From NCBI GenBank assembly GCA_002347025.1, contig DEAE01000008.1:1-7111 (forward strand): a DNA stretch of 7,111 nt, in the 5' to 3' direction. The notes beneath the pieces were generated by a model. It saw nothing but the letters and a program-made list of their open reading frames with translations, searched no databases and was not told the origin of the DNA. This DNA is from Acidobacteria bacterium UBA2990. GTDB lineage: Bacteria > Acidobacteriota > Vicinamibacteria > Vicinamibacterales > UBA8438. The position numbers and the translations under genes are program-made. How positions within the stretch are numbered: position 1 is the stretch's first letter; every line of letters starts with the position of its first letter. This document shows positions 1 to 6,832 of this stretch, piece by piece.

Positions 1-1092
1 CGCCACCGCGAGATCGAGGAAAACATTAACGGCATCCGGCGGCGGAAACAGCCCCTACTCTTTCGGCAGGCCGCTCAGGACTATCTGAGCCAAAGAAAAC
101 CCAGTTGGGCCGCCAAGACCTACGTAATCGAAGAAACCAATATCGCCCACCTGGGGAAGCATTTCGCCACGCTCCTGCTAACAGACATCTCCCCGCGAGA
201 CATCGCGGAGTACCAGGTGTCCCGCCAGGACGCTCACGCGGCCAACAAGACCATCAACAACGAAGTCGGCACGCTGCGGGCGATCCTCCGTCGGCACCGG
301 TTGTGGGCGCAGCTTGCCCCCGACATACGAATGCTCCCGGTACAGACGAATATCGGACTGGCACTCACCCGACAGCAGGAAGCATCGTTGCTCAAGGCAT
401 GCGCCGCCAGTGCGTCCCGGTCGCTACATGCCGCTGTCACCGTGTTGCTGCAAACCGGACTTCGCCTCACGGAACTACGCCTGCTCCAATGGCAGCAGAT
501 AGATCTGCTGCACGATGTCCTCTCAGTGGGTCACTCAAAAACCGAGCGCGGCGCAGGCCGGTCGGTTCCGTTGAATACAACCGCCGCGGCCACCCTCAGA
601 CGCTGGCGACAACAGTTTCCCGAGTTGAAACCCACACACTTTGTATTTCCGAGCGAGCGCGTGGGATTCAGTGACACCCGTGGGGTCGCCAAAGCCTACG
701 GCAGTGATCCCACTAAACCCATCACGTCGTGGAAAACCGCATGGACCAAAGCTCGCAAGGAAGCCGGGGTCACTTGCCGTTTCCACGACCTGAGACACAC
801 GTGCGTGACCAGGCTGCTAGAGAACGGCACGGCATTCGCCAAGGTCGGCACGGTGATGGGGTGGAGCCCAGCCACCACGACGCGCATGGCGAAGCGCTAC
901 GCCCACTTTGAGGACGAGTCGATCCGGCACGCTATGGAATCACTCAGTCGGCCGACCTCAGCCACACACGCGGAAGCTGACGAAATGGGACATTGTGCAG
1001 TAACCCTCGACGGGGAAGGCGTCGGGATCAAGAAAACGGTGGGAGGTCAACAGCGGGTCCCCCCAATATCCCCCCCAGTCAACTTCAACTAG
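1..1092 (+). CDS. Phage-type tyrosine recombinase / integrase, 5' end cut by window
   Basis: Site-specific recombinase that integrates and excises a mobile element through a 3'-phosphotyrosine intermediate. The frame is open from base 1 and gives 363 residues before TAG, so the start and probably an arm-binding domain lie outside the window; the GTG at 217 is internal. Visible residues about 20-115 look like the helical core-binding domain. The catalytic domain follows, with first Arg at 155 (TGLRLTEL), Lys near 180 (HSKTERG), HDLRH with His262 and Arg265, Trp288 (MGWSP) in the usual His/Trp position, and nucleophile Tyr300 (KRYAHF). All expected active-site positions are filled, so the enzyme looks functional. 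The tail of about 60 residues after Tyr300 is low in recognisable features and contains two C-runs (1059-1064, 1070-1076). The gene points at tRNA-Asn, 31 bases away, which suggests that this tRNA is its integration site. The family call is sure; the element type (prophage or island) cannot be told. Confidence 0.93.
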   Translation, partial: RHREIEENINGIRRRKQPLLFRQAAQDYLSQRKPSWAAKTYVIEETNIAHLGKHFATLLLTDISPRDIAEYQVSRQDAHAANKTINNEVGTLRAILRRHRLWAQLAPDIRMLPVQTNIGLALTRQQEASLLKACAASASRSLHAAVTVLLQTGLRLTELRLLQWQQIDLLHDVLSVGHSKTERGAGRSVPLNTTAAATLRRWRQQFPELKPTHFVFPSERVGFSDTRGVAKAYGSDPTKPITSWKTAWTKARKEAGVTCRFHDLRHTCVTRLLENGTAFAKVGTVMGWSPATTTRMAKRYAHFEDESIRHAMESLSRPTSATHAEADEMGHCAVTLDGEGVGIKKTVGGQQRVPPISPPVNFN

Positions 1093-1123
1093 GCGGGTGG
1101 CCTCTGTAAGTGCTTGAAAAGAT

Positions 1124-1163
1124 TGGCTCCTCAGGTTGGACTTGAACCAACAACCCTCCGGTT
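1124..1163. other. Probable attachment site (3' half of tRNA-Asn)
   Basis: Inferred from context: tyrosine integrases beside a tRNA commonly recombine within its 3' half, and the integrase here lies just beyond the tRNA 3' end. The element would extend leftwards from about base 1124, leaving an intact tRNA on the right. The exact core is unknown because the partner repeat would be outside the window; the span given covers anticodon loop to CCA and is only an estimate. Confidence 0.4.
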
Positions 1164-1199
1164 AACAGCCGGATGCTCTGCCAATTGAGCTACTGAGGA
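1124..1199 (-). tRNA. tRNA-Asn (anticodon GTT)
   Basis: The minus strand folds as a complete cloverleaf. The acceptor stem is TCCTCAG with CTGAGGA, the D stem GCTC/GAGC, and the anticodon stem TCCGG/CCGGA around the loop CTGTTAA, so the anticodon is GTT. The variable loop is GGGTT and the T arm is GTTGG-TTCAAGT-CCAAC. The discriminator base is G, as expected for Asn, and CCA is encoded (1126-1124). The mature body without CCA is 73 nt (1127-1199). The intact 3' end next to an integrase gene fits an element that restores the tRNA on insertion. Confidence 0.97.
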
Positions 1200-1263
1200 A
1201 CAAACGTCCGTCAAACAGCTCGATGCCTCAAGAGTGACGAGGATCACCACCGAGCAAGAGTCG

Positions 1264-1293
1264 ATTTTAGTTGAGGGACCTAGGAACGGTCAA
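1264..1293 (-). promoter_or_regulatory. Sigma70-type promoter for tRNA-Asn
   Basis: On the minus strand there is a -35 TTGACC (1293-1288) and a -10 TAAAAT (1269-1264), each 5 of 6 to consensus, with an 18-base spacer. Transcription would start near 1256, giving a leader of about 57 nt before the tRNA 5' end at 1199, to be removed by RNase P. It lies downstream of the neighbouring membrane-protein gene, so the tRNA has its own promoter. Predicted from sequence only. Confidence 0.6.
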
Positions 1294-1352
1294 ACAGGCG
1301 TCGGATTGGCCAACTCATCAGCCCGGTGCCTGAGGGCCAGAGCGATAGCGAA

Positions 1353-1994
1353 TCATTCGTCACCAATAACTCGATCTGAGTTCAAAGCCCACAACTGAAG
1401 GAACGCGGCAAAAGAACCAAGACAGAACCAACAAATCGCAAACAACACCTGCCCATTTGCAGGGGCCATCGGGTACACCTGCCAAAAATCCCCACTCACC
1501 AAGGCCAGAGCCCTCCCATAACCGGCAAGTGCAAACAAGGCTACCAGGGAAGCCCAAGCACCAGTAAACGCCGTAAGCACGATAATGACATAACGTTGCA
1601 GTACTACAGACAGACCAGCCCCAACCAAACAAACGAAGATGACCGGCCAAACAGATGGCTCACCGAGGGCTGGCGCCCAAAGGAAGCTCAGCGCTAACGC
1701 CGACAACCCAGCCCCCAAGAGCGCAATACCAGCTAGATAGGTCATCAGGACAGCAACCATACCCGTTAATCCACCCCCAACACTCAGGAGAACCGCCGTC
1801 CACAGCGAAGAGGTAACTACAAACAGCGATGCAAGGTAAGCACCAACCCCAAAGCCAAGAACCGCCAACAACCACTTGAACAATCGATAACCAAGGAAAC
1901 AGGAGACTAGCCCAGTCGCAAGTAAAATGATCGCTACGCTTACGTGCGGCGACAGAAGTGGCATGGGCGCATTATGCAAAGTGTGAGGAGACAC
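1353..1994 (-). CDS. Seven-helix membrane protein, TM7S3/TMEM198-like (DUF4203)
   Basis: Integral inner-membrane protein of 213 residues with no catalytic motif. Hydrophobic segments fall at about residues 17-36, 40-60, 66-84, 86-106, 113-131, 134-158 and 180-202, which gives seven helices. The pattern of a first helix ending in CFLGYRLFK followed by a glycine-rich second helix (LGFGVGAYLASL) is typical of the TM7S3/TM198-like family, whose bacterial function is unknown. The C-terminus is short and acidic (DRVIGDE). The 1994 start is GTG; an ATG ten codons in (1964) would also leave all helices intact. Neither has a convincing Shine-Dalgarno, so the start is unsettled. It is transcribed divergently from the flippase/glycosyltransferase fusion, with under 80 bases between starts, so the two may share a control region. 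The family call rests on pattern recognition. Confidence 0.8.
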   Translation of the reverse strand: MSPHTLHNAPMPLLSPHVSVAIILLATGLVSCFLGYRLFKWLLAVLGFGVGAYLASLFVVTSSLWTAVLLSVGGGLTGMVAVLMTYLAGIALLGAGLSALALSFLWAPALGEPSVWPVIFVCLVGAGLSVVLQRYVIIVLTAFTGAWASLVALFALAGYGRALALVSGDFWQVYPMAPANGQVLFAICWFCLGSFAAFLQLWALNSDRVIGDE

Positions 1995-2039
1995 CGCAAC
2001 TGACCGATCCCATCTTTTTCGCCTGTCCTTAGGATGAAC
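1995..2039. promoter_or_regulatory. Short divergent intergenic region
   Basis: Only about 45 bases separate the two divergent genes. AGGA at 2031-2034 is a suitable ribosome binding site for the ATG at 2040. I found no -35/-10 pair of good quality for either direction here; promoters probably overlap the 5' ends of the genes. The shared space means the two genes could be co-regulated, but no operator is visible. Confidence 0.3.
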
Positions 2040-3821
2040 ATGACCGAAGTATCGAGCGCAGACAACAAACCCGCTGTCAGTTTAGTCTTGAGATTCATTA
2101 CAACATTCCTTGGACTAGTTCTATTCGTCTACTTCGTTCGGCAGGCTGGTTTAAGAGAGATCGCAGCCGGCATCAGAGGGATAGGATGGACATTTGCCAT
2201 TGTCGTCGCCCTCGCCGGACTACGTCTGGCTGCCCGCGCTCAAGCCTGGCGACATTGCTTTACAGGAGTCCACCGGCTTACCAGCAACCGTGCGTTTGGC
2301 TCAGTCCTAGCAGGAGACACTCTGGGCAACCTGACGCCACTAAGCGTCTTGGTAGGAGAACCGGCCAAAGCTCTCTTCGCCAGCACTCGAGAGCCAGTTT
2401 CTCGCAGTCTCCCGGCTCTGGCAGTCGAGAACCTTTTCTACACCCTCTCTGCAGCTTTCGTTATCGCCGGCGGGGCTGTGGCATTGATAGTCAGACTAGG
2501 CCTGTCCGACACATTGTGGATGACTGGTACCAGCGTTGTAATCATCCTGATAATTTTTATTTCAATCACCCATGTACTCATCTGGCGACGCATCTGTCTC
2601 ATCAGCGGGCTAGCAACCTTTATGAAGCGGCTGGGGTCCCTGAACGGAGTTGTTGCCCACTGGACCGATCGTCTGTGTCAGCTCGAGAACCATGTCCATT
2701 CCCTCTACCCTCGAGAGCCAAAGCGACTAATATGCGTGGCGTCTTGGGAGCTGGCTTTTCATGCGCTGGCGGTTCTGGAGATTTACATTGTCCTCTCGCT
2801 AATCAGCGAGGTCTCTCCCAGTTTGCTTGACGCTTTTATCTTTGAATCTAGTAATCGTTTTATCACTGCAGCCTTCAAGGTCGTGCCGATGAGAATCGGC
2901 ATTGATGAAGCCGGCACCGCTGCATTTGCCGAGCTTCTCTCCTTCGGAACAACCACGGGAGTCACGCTGGCCCTAATCAGAAAGGCCAGAATGTTGGTTT
3001 GGATGGCGGTCGGAATGATCCTACTGGTGCACCGAGGAATATCACTACACGGGACTATTCCAGAAGCGGCATCGACGGACAAGGCGAACGACAGAGACAC
3101 ATCTAGCCCCTGGGCACCAAGAGGCGCAGTAGTTGTAGTGATGGCCAGGTCCCCAGACGGACCACGACCACCAAAATCTCGTCTGGCCTCAGCGCTACCG
3201 CAAGCGCAGGATCGACGCCACCTTCATGTGGCCTTTCTGACTGACATCATCTCAATGTGTCAAACCCTTAAGGGAGTCACACTGAAGGTTGCATACACCC
3301 CTGATGGGGGCACCTCTGGCCTAATACAGGCCGGTGTGACTCCCGAACAACTGATGCCCCAGCGCGGATCTGACCTGGGCGAGCGCGAGCGCGGGATTTT
3401 TGAGGATCTGTTCGGGCTGGGATTCTCGCCGGTGGTTCTGATCGGGTCAGACATCCCGACCCTTCCAGCACAGCGGGTTTCTGAAGCAATCGAACGTCTG
3501 CAAGTACATAACAAACGAGTTGTGTTAGGCCCGGCCTCTGACGGTGGTTACTACCTGATAGGACTGTCAGACTCGACCGATCAACGAACCGTACCAGACC
3601 TGTTCAGCAGCATCAGATGGAGCAGCAACACAACCTGCGCCGATACCAGTGAGGCCGCTGAACGGTGCGGGTTACAAGTGAGCCTGCTGGATTGTGGTCG
3701 CGATATCGACGACAAGAGCGATTTAACCTGGCTAAGAAAACAATTGGCCAATCCGACGCAGGCGCTCCGAGCGCCGGCCACCACAGCCCTGCTCAAGAAA
3801 CTGCTTGGCGACAACCGATGA
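2040..3821 (+). CDS. Fusion: flippase-like membrane domain + CofC/DUF2064-type GT-A glycosyltransferase
   Basis: Two-domain protein of 593 residues. Residues about 15-335 form a polytopic membrane domain of the lysylphosphatidylglycerol-synthase-TM (UPF0104, flippase-like) type. It has the GE-x-x-K segment (VLVGEPAKAL, Gly106-Glu107) and the late motif P-x-x-x-G-x-x-E (Pro283 to Glu290). A hydrophilic linker (about 336-360) leads to a GT-A domain of the DUF2064/TIGR04282 type, seen in CofC-like nucleotidyl/glycosyl transferases: PKSRL (378-382), LGERERG, GSDIPTLP (469-476), GPASDGGYYLIGL (497-509) and DIDDKSDL (555-562). The aspartates in these motifs would bind metal and nucleotide. A likely role is moving and modifying a lipid or lipid-linked sugar at the inner membrane, with the GT domain probably in the cytoplasm; the substrate is unknown. 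I chose ATG 2040 because AGGA sits 5 bases upstream; ATG 2034 (595 residues) overlaps that site. No break or frameshift is seen at the domain junction. Domain calls are good; function is inference. Confidence 0.85.
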   Translation: MTEVSSADNKPAVSLVLRFITTFLGLVLFVYFVRQAGLREIAAGIRGIGWTFAIVVALAGLRLAARAQAWRHCFTGVHRLTSNRAFGSVLAGDTLGNLTPLSVLVGEPAKALFASTREPVSRSLPALAVENLFYTLSAAFVIAGGAVALIVRLGLSDTLWMTGTSVVIILIIFISITHVLIWRRICLISGLATFMKRLGSLNGVVAHWTDRLCQLENHVHSLYPREPKRLICVASWELAFHALAVLEIYIVLSLISEVSPSLLDAFIFESSNRFITAAFKVVPMRIGIDEAGTAAFAELLSFGTTTGVTLALIRKARMLVWMAVGMILLVHRGISLHGTIPEAASTDKANDRDTSSPWAPRGAVVVVMARSPDGPRPPKSRLASALPQAQDRRHLHVAFLTDIISMCQTLKGVTLKVAYTPDGGTSGLIQAGVTPEQLMPQRGSDLGERERGIFEDLFGLGFSPVVLIGSDIPTLPAQRVSEAIERLQVHNKRVVLGPASDGGYYLIGLSDSTDQRTVPDLFSSIRWSSNTTCADTSEAAERCGLQVSLLDCGRDIDDKSDLTWLRKQLANPTQALRAPATTALLKKLLGDNR

Positions 3822-3885
3822 TTTCAGTCAACAATTCCCGAGTCGCGGAACAGAGCGACCCACATCGAAGGTATGACGCCGCGTC

Positions 3886-4482
3886 TCAAACCTCATGGCG
3901 TCCCTCGATAGCTTTGAGCATCGTCACCTCATCGGCATATTCCAAGTCACTACCTACCGGAACTCCCATCGCAATGCGACTCACGCGAACACCTAGTGGC
4001 TTGAGAAGTTTCGCTAAATATATAGCCGTCGCTTCCCCTTCAACATTCGGATTCGTCGCCAAAATAACCTCGGCGATCTCGCCCGCACCAACACGCTCGA
4101 GCAAGCTTCGAACATTGAGGTCATCTGGACCCACACCCTTTAGAGGGGACAGTGCACCCATCAGTACGTGGTAGACCCCTCTAAAGTCCTTGGTCTTCTC
4201 AATTCCCTCGACGTTGTGGGGATCTTCAACCACACACATTAACCGAGGGTCTCGACTGTCGTCGGTACAATAGAAACAGGGGTCCCTGTCGGTGATATTT
4301 GAACAGACTGAGCAGTAACTGATACGGTCCTTCACATTACGAATAGCGTCACACAACTGTTCGACACTCTCACGAGGTTGCTTCAAGATGTAGAAGGCAA
4401 GCCGCTGCGCACTCTTGTTGCCAATACTGGGCAACTTCGTTAACTCTTCGGTCAGCCGCACGAGCGGCTCAATCTCACTCAT
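3886..4482 (-). CDS. recR: Recombination mediator RecR
   Basis: RecR works with RecO (and RecF) to load RecA on SSB-coated single-stranded DNA at gaps; it forms a ring that clamps DNA. At 198 residues it has normal family length. A helix-hairpin-helix region lies near residues 14-33 (KLPSIGNKSAQRLAF). A C4 zinc finger follows (Cys57, Cys60, Cys69, Cys72), then a Toprim domain from about residue 80 (VVEDPHNVEGIEK with the acidic pair at 86-87, later ATNPNVEGEATA), and the conserved C-terminal part (RIAMGVPVGSDLEYAD). The ATG overlaps the ybaB stop as ATGA, so translational coupling is likely, and AGG lies a few bases upstream inside ybaB. It is the last gene of the dnaX-ybaB-recR unit and converges on the fusion gene with 64 bases between stops; no clear terminator is visible there. 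Confidence 0.97.
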   Translation of the reverse strand: MSEIEPLVRLTEELTKLPSIGNKSAQRLAFYILKQPRESVEQLCDAIRNVKDRISYCSVCSNITDRDPCFYCTDDSRDPRLMCVVEDPHNVEGIEKTKDFRGVYHVLMGALSPLKGVGPDDLNVRSLLERVGAGEIAEVILATNPNVEGEATAIYLAKLLKPLGVRVSRIAMGVPVGSDLEYADEVTMLKAIEGRHEV

Positions 4483-4778
4483 GTCAAACCTGGAATCTTA
4501 AGACCACCCATCATTCCACCCATCTGCTGGGAGACCAGCTCGTCAGCGCGACGTTGGGCATCGGCAATAGCAGCCACAATCAGGTCTTGGAGCATTTCTA
4601 CATCCTCTGAAGACACCACTTCCGGATCGATGCTCAAGCTCTGAATTTCCTTAACACCGTTCATGACCACGGTAACCATCCCGCCGCCAGCGGTGGCTTC
4701 GACCGTCGTCTCTTTCAGCTGTTTCTGCAAGCTGTCCTGCATCTGTTGAGCTTGCTGCATCATCTTTTGAATATTCAT
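4479..4778 (-). CDS. ybaB: Nucleoid-associated protein YbaB/EbfC family
   Basis: Small DNA-binding protein, 99 residues, the usual size for the family. YbaB/EbfC proteins form tweezer-like dimers that bind DNA and affect nucleoid structure and expression. The N-terminal helix is rich in Met and Gln (MNIQKMMQQAQQMQDSLQ). The core GGGMVTVVMNG and SLSIDPEVV are diagnostic, followed by a C-terminal helix (LIVAAIADAQRRADELVSQQM) and a Gly/Met-rich tail (GGMMGGLKIPG). A good ribosome binding site, GGAG (4788-4785), sits 6 bases before the ATG. It lies 55 bases downstream of dnaX and overlaps recR by 4 bases, the widely conserved dnaX-ybaB-recR order. The spacer from dnaX is G-rich in the mRNA sense. 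Confidence 0.97.
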   Translation of the reverse strand: MNIQKMMQQAQQMQDSLQKQLKETTVEATAGGGMVTVVMNGVKEIQSLSIDPEVVSSEDVEMLQDLIVAAIADAQRRADELVSQQMGGMMGGLKIPGLT

Positions 4779-4833
4779 GGTTCGCTCCGCACCACTAAAC
4801 GACCCCTAACCCCAAACCAGGTCACAGACCCCG

Positions 4834-6636
4834 CTATAGCTCTTCAATGTCTTTGATTTCCGCCGGGAATACATCGAGTATCGTCTGTACAGCCTGGTCC
4901 TCCAGAACCTCAGACAACAGCTCGTCCTGAGGAGATCCTTGCACCTTCTCCTGGCGCCCAGGTGAGCCGGGGGACTTCATAGGACCTCTGGCAGTAGGGG
5001 GAGATTTCGGGGAGGTTACATGCTCCGCGGGTTGAGCTATCTCACCAGCCACAGTGCCAGACGAATCAACAGAACCAGTCCGAGTCGACGCTAGGTCTTT
5101 TCGAACGGCTATGGCTATCCGCTTTCCGAACGTCTTGCCCGCCAACTCCTCAAGCCAAGAGCGACTACTTGCCACCTGTTCTGACAGCATCTGTTGCGCA
5201 TCGTTAAAGACAAACGTCACACGATCATCCTCAGCCTCGATCGCCTGAGCTTGAGCTACTACGGTCCCGTAAAAAAATTTCTTGGTGCGTTTCAGCTCAT
5301 CAAGAAATGCTAACTTCCGATCGGCTGAGGGAACCACCGGAACCTCTTCCGTCTTTGCCGATCCAGGCCTTATAGGCATCTCGACTCGGCTATCACCAGG
5401 CTTCTTGCCACGACTCACCGAGTGGCGCCGCTTCGATACAGGGGCAGGCATGCTCTTCGTCACTTGCTGACCAGGCGACGCGTGACTCGTGAGGGATGAC
5501 TCCCCAGCAATACCTTCGATCAACTCACCAAGCGGAACCAGCTTGCGGAGATGCATCCAGCGTAGCATCGCAACTTCGAAATGATAGCGGGGCTGTGCTG
5601 CACTTCGGATATCGAACTCGGCTTTAGACAAAACGTCAAACCCACGAAGGAGATCCTCTCTGGAAAAGCGCTCCATCAAAGCTTTGAGTCGTTCACGTTC
5701 GTCCTCACCGACTACATCAGGGTCAGTGATACGTTCAACATCCACCTTCAGTAGCAGTAGATCACGCACCAACCTAGATAACTCACGGCACACCGATCGC
5801 AAATCGTAGCCTGCTTCCACAAACTGGCCAGTTAACTCGAATACCCGTGGAGCCATCTCGTCCGCAATCGTTTCAGCAATGCCTATCACCGCATCCCTAC
5901 CAACCAATCCCAACACAGTAGATACCTGTGCTGAGCTCACAGATTCGCCGGCGAAAGCGATCACCTGATCAAGGGCACTTTCAGCATCGCGCATACTGCC
6001 GTCTGCAGAGCGAGCTATAAGAGCAAGTCCCGTCTCATCGATAGCAACCCCTTCAGAAACCGCGATGGCTCGCAGCTGTTCACTAATAGCTGCCGTACCA
6101 ATGGTTCGAAACTCAAAGACCTGCGACCGCGACCGAATCGTGTCAGGAATCTTGTCAAGCAGGGTCGTCGCCATCATAAAAACTACATGCGCTGGAGGCT
6201 CTTCGATGGATTTCAGCAAGGCGTTAAACGAACTAGTCGAAAGTTGGTGCACCTCATCGATGATGAATACCTTATATCGGTCACGAACCGGTGCAATCGC
6301 CAACCCCGCAATAACTACCTCACGAATATTGTCGACCTGTGTGTGGGTAGCAGCATCGATCTCAAGCACGTCAATATCTCGGCCCTCAGCTATCTCCTGG
6401 CAGGCATCACAAGCGCCACAGGGGTCATCAGTCGGTCCATCGATACAGTTCAGCGCTCGAGCCAAGATGCGAGCAGTTGTCGTTTTGCCGACCCCTCGTG
6501 GACCGGCAAAAACGAACGCCTGAGCAATTCGTCCCTGAACAATAGCGTTCCTCAACGTCTGGGTGACGCCGGGTTGGCCGATCACATCAGCAAACTTTTG
6601 TGGTCGCCACTTACGGGCAAGAACCTGATAGGCCAT
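4834..6636 (-). CDS. dnaX: DNA polymerase III subunit tau/gamma (DnaX)
   Basis: ATPase of the replicative clamp loader, 600 residues, a tau-length product. The start MAYQVLARKWRP is the canonical DnaX N-terminus. Seen in order: Walker A GPRGVGKT (45-52); zinc site Cys64, Cys73, Cys76, Cys79; Walker B IIDEVH (125-130); sensor 1 MATT (155-158); arginine-finger motif SRS at 169-171 (Arg170), where many homologues have SRC; sensor 2 GSMRDAESALDQ (213-224); and domain III to about 370. A low-complexity Pro/Ser/Lys linker (about 380-435) precedes a folded tau-type domain (about 438-515), another disordered stretch and a short conserved C-terminal tail (AVQTILDVFPAEIKDIEEL). No Shine-Dalgarno is visible; the preceding SRP RNA helix ends about 10 bases upstream. 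A T7 run at codons 454-456 is the only slippage candidate for a shorter gamma-like form. First protein gene of the unit with ybaB and recR. Confidence 0.97.
   Translation of the reverse strand: MAYQVLARKWRPQKFADVIGQPGVTQTLRNAIVQGRIAQAFVFAGPRGVGKTTTARILARALNCIDGPTDDPCGACDACQEIAEGRDIDVLEIDAATHTQVDNIREVVIAGLAIAPVRDRYKVFIIDEVHQLSTSSFNALLKSIEEPPAHVVFMMATTLLDKIPDTIRSRSQVFEFRTIGTAAISEQLRAIAVSEGVAIDETGLALIARSADGSMRDAESALDQVIAFAGESVSSAQVSTVLGLVGRDAVIGIAETIADEMAPRVFELTGQFVEAGYDLRSVCRELSRLVRDLLLLKVDVERITDPDVVGEDERERLKALMERFSREDLLRGFDVLSKAEFDIRSAAQPRYHFEVAMLRWMHLRKLVPLGELIEGIAGESSLTSHASPGQQVTKSMPAPVSKRRHSVSRGKKPGDSRVEMPIRPGSAKTEEVPVVPSADRKLAFLDELKRTKKFFYGTVVAQAQAIEAEDDRVTFVFNDAQQMLSEQVASSRSWLEELAGKTFGKRIAIAVRKDLASTRTGSVDSSGTVAGEIAQPAEHVTSPKSPPTARGPMKSPGSPGRQEKVQGSPQDELLSEVLEDQAVQTILDVFPAEIKDIEEL
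5271..5277 (-). other. T7 run in dnaX, possible slippage site
   Basis: Seven T in the coding strand (AAG AAA TTT TTT TAC) at codons 452-456. Loss of one T in the mRNA would stop after three further codons (about 458 residues); gain of one would stop after thirteen (about 468 residues). Both are close to the length of gamma forms known elsewhere. A small inverted repeat (TACG-GGAC-CGTA) begins at its last T. The run falls inside what looks like a folded domain, which speaks against a programmed role. Confidence 0.2.
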
Positions 6637-6645
6637 ATTGTAAGA

Positions 6646-6826
6646 AGTGGCGGGTCTCAGTCGCGACCCGGAGGAACCTGCGGCACATGTCAGTGACTAC
6701 TTAGCGCTGCTGCCTTCCGGCCCTGACGCAGTTCGTAGGCTGAAATTGCACAGGGTCCGAGCCGCGCTGCGACCCAGCACCAATCCTTGGGGCGACTGCC
6801 TCAGCCAAGCCTACCCCGGCCGAAGA
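6646..6826 (-). ncRNA. ffs: Signal recognition particle RNA (bacterial SRP RNA)
   Basis: RNA scaffold that binds Ffh and, with FtsY, targets nascent membrane proteins. Domain IV is unmistakable: GCC-GGAA-GGC tetraloop hairpin (6721-6712) followed by AGCAGC, flanked by CTAC/GTAG and GCG/CGC pairings. The conserved strings TGTGCAA and ATGTGCCGCAGG match Gram-positive-type SRP RNAs that I recall. Helix 5 pairs the 6775-6758 strand (GGGTCGCAGCGCGGCTCGGA region) with the 6672-6652 strand (TCCGGGTCGCG...GAGACCC), and continues outward as GGTG with CCAC to about 6647. CCTGTG pairs with CGCAGG further in. A 5' hairpin with GGGG (6817-6814) and CCCC (6792-6789) precedes helix 5; I could not match it firmly to an Alu domain. 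The 3' end is well placed. The 5' end is estimated from the nearer promoter; it could be near 6889 if the farther promoter is used. It lies directly before dnaX, as in Bacillus. Confidence 0.92.
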
Positions 6827-6832
6827 TCTTTG

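Noticed and set aside
169..300. Possible loss of a catalytic residue in the integrase because Trp replaces His in the second His position.
   Set aside because: His or Trp is accepted at this position in tyrosine recombinases, so it is not a defect.
105..674. Open frame of 189 codons on the plus strand overlapping the integrase.
   Set aside because: It is a shifted-frame shadow of the integrase; its translation is Arg/Pro/His-rich and matches no family, while the integrase frame carries all catalytic motifs.
1306..1313. Palindrome TTGGCCAA upstream of the tRNA-Asn promoter as an operator.
   Set aside because: An 8-base palindrome alone is expected by chance and nothing else supports it.
3842..3859. 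Hairpin GTCGC/GCGAC between the converging fusion gene and recR, considered as a terminator.
   Set aside because: The stem is only 5 bases with an 8-base loop and there is no T-run on either side.
6065..6523. Long open frame on the plus strand opposite dnaX.
   Set aside because: Antisense to the conserved ATPase domain of DnaX; the openness reflects codon usage of dnaX.
4834..6636. Classical E. coli-type dnaX frameshift heptamer (A AAA AAG).
   Set aside because: No such heptamer was found in the coding strand where expected; only the T7 run remains as a weak candidate.
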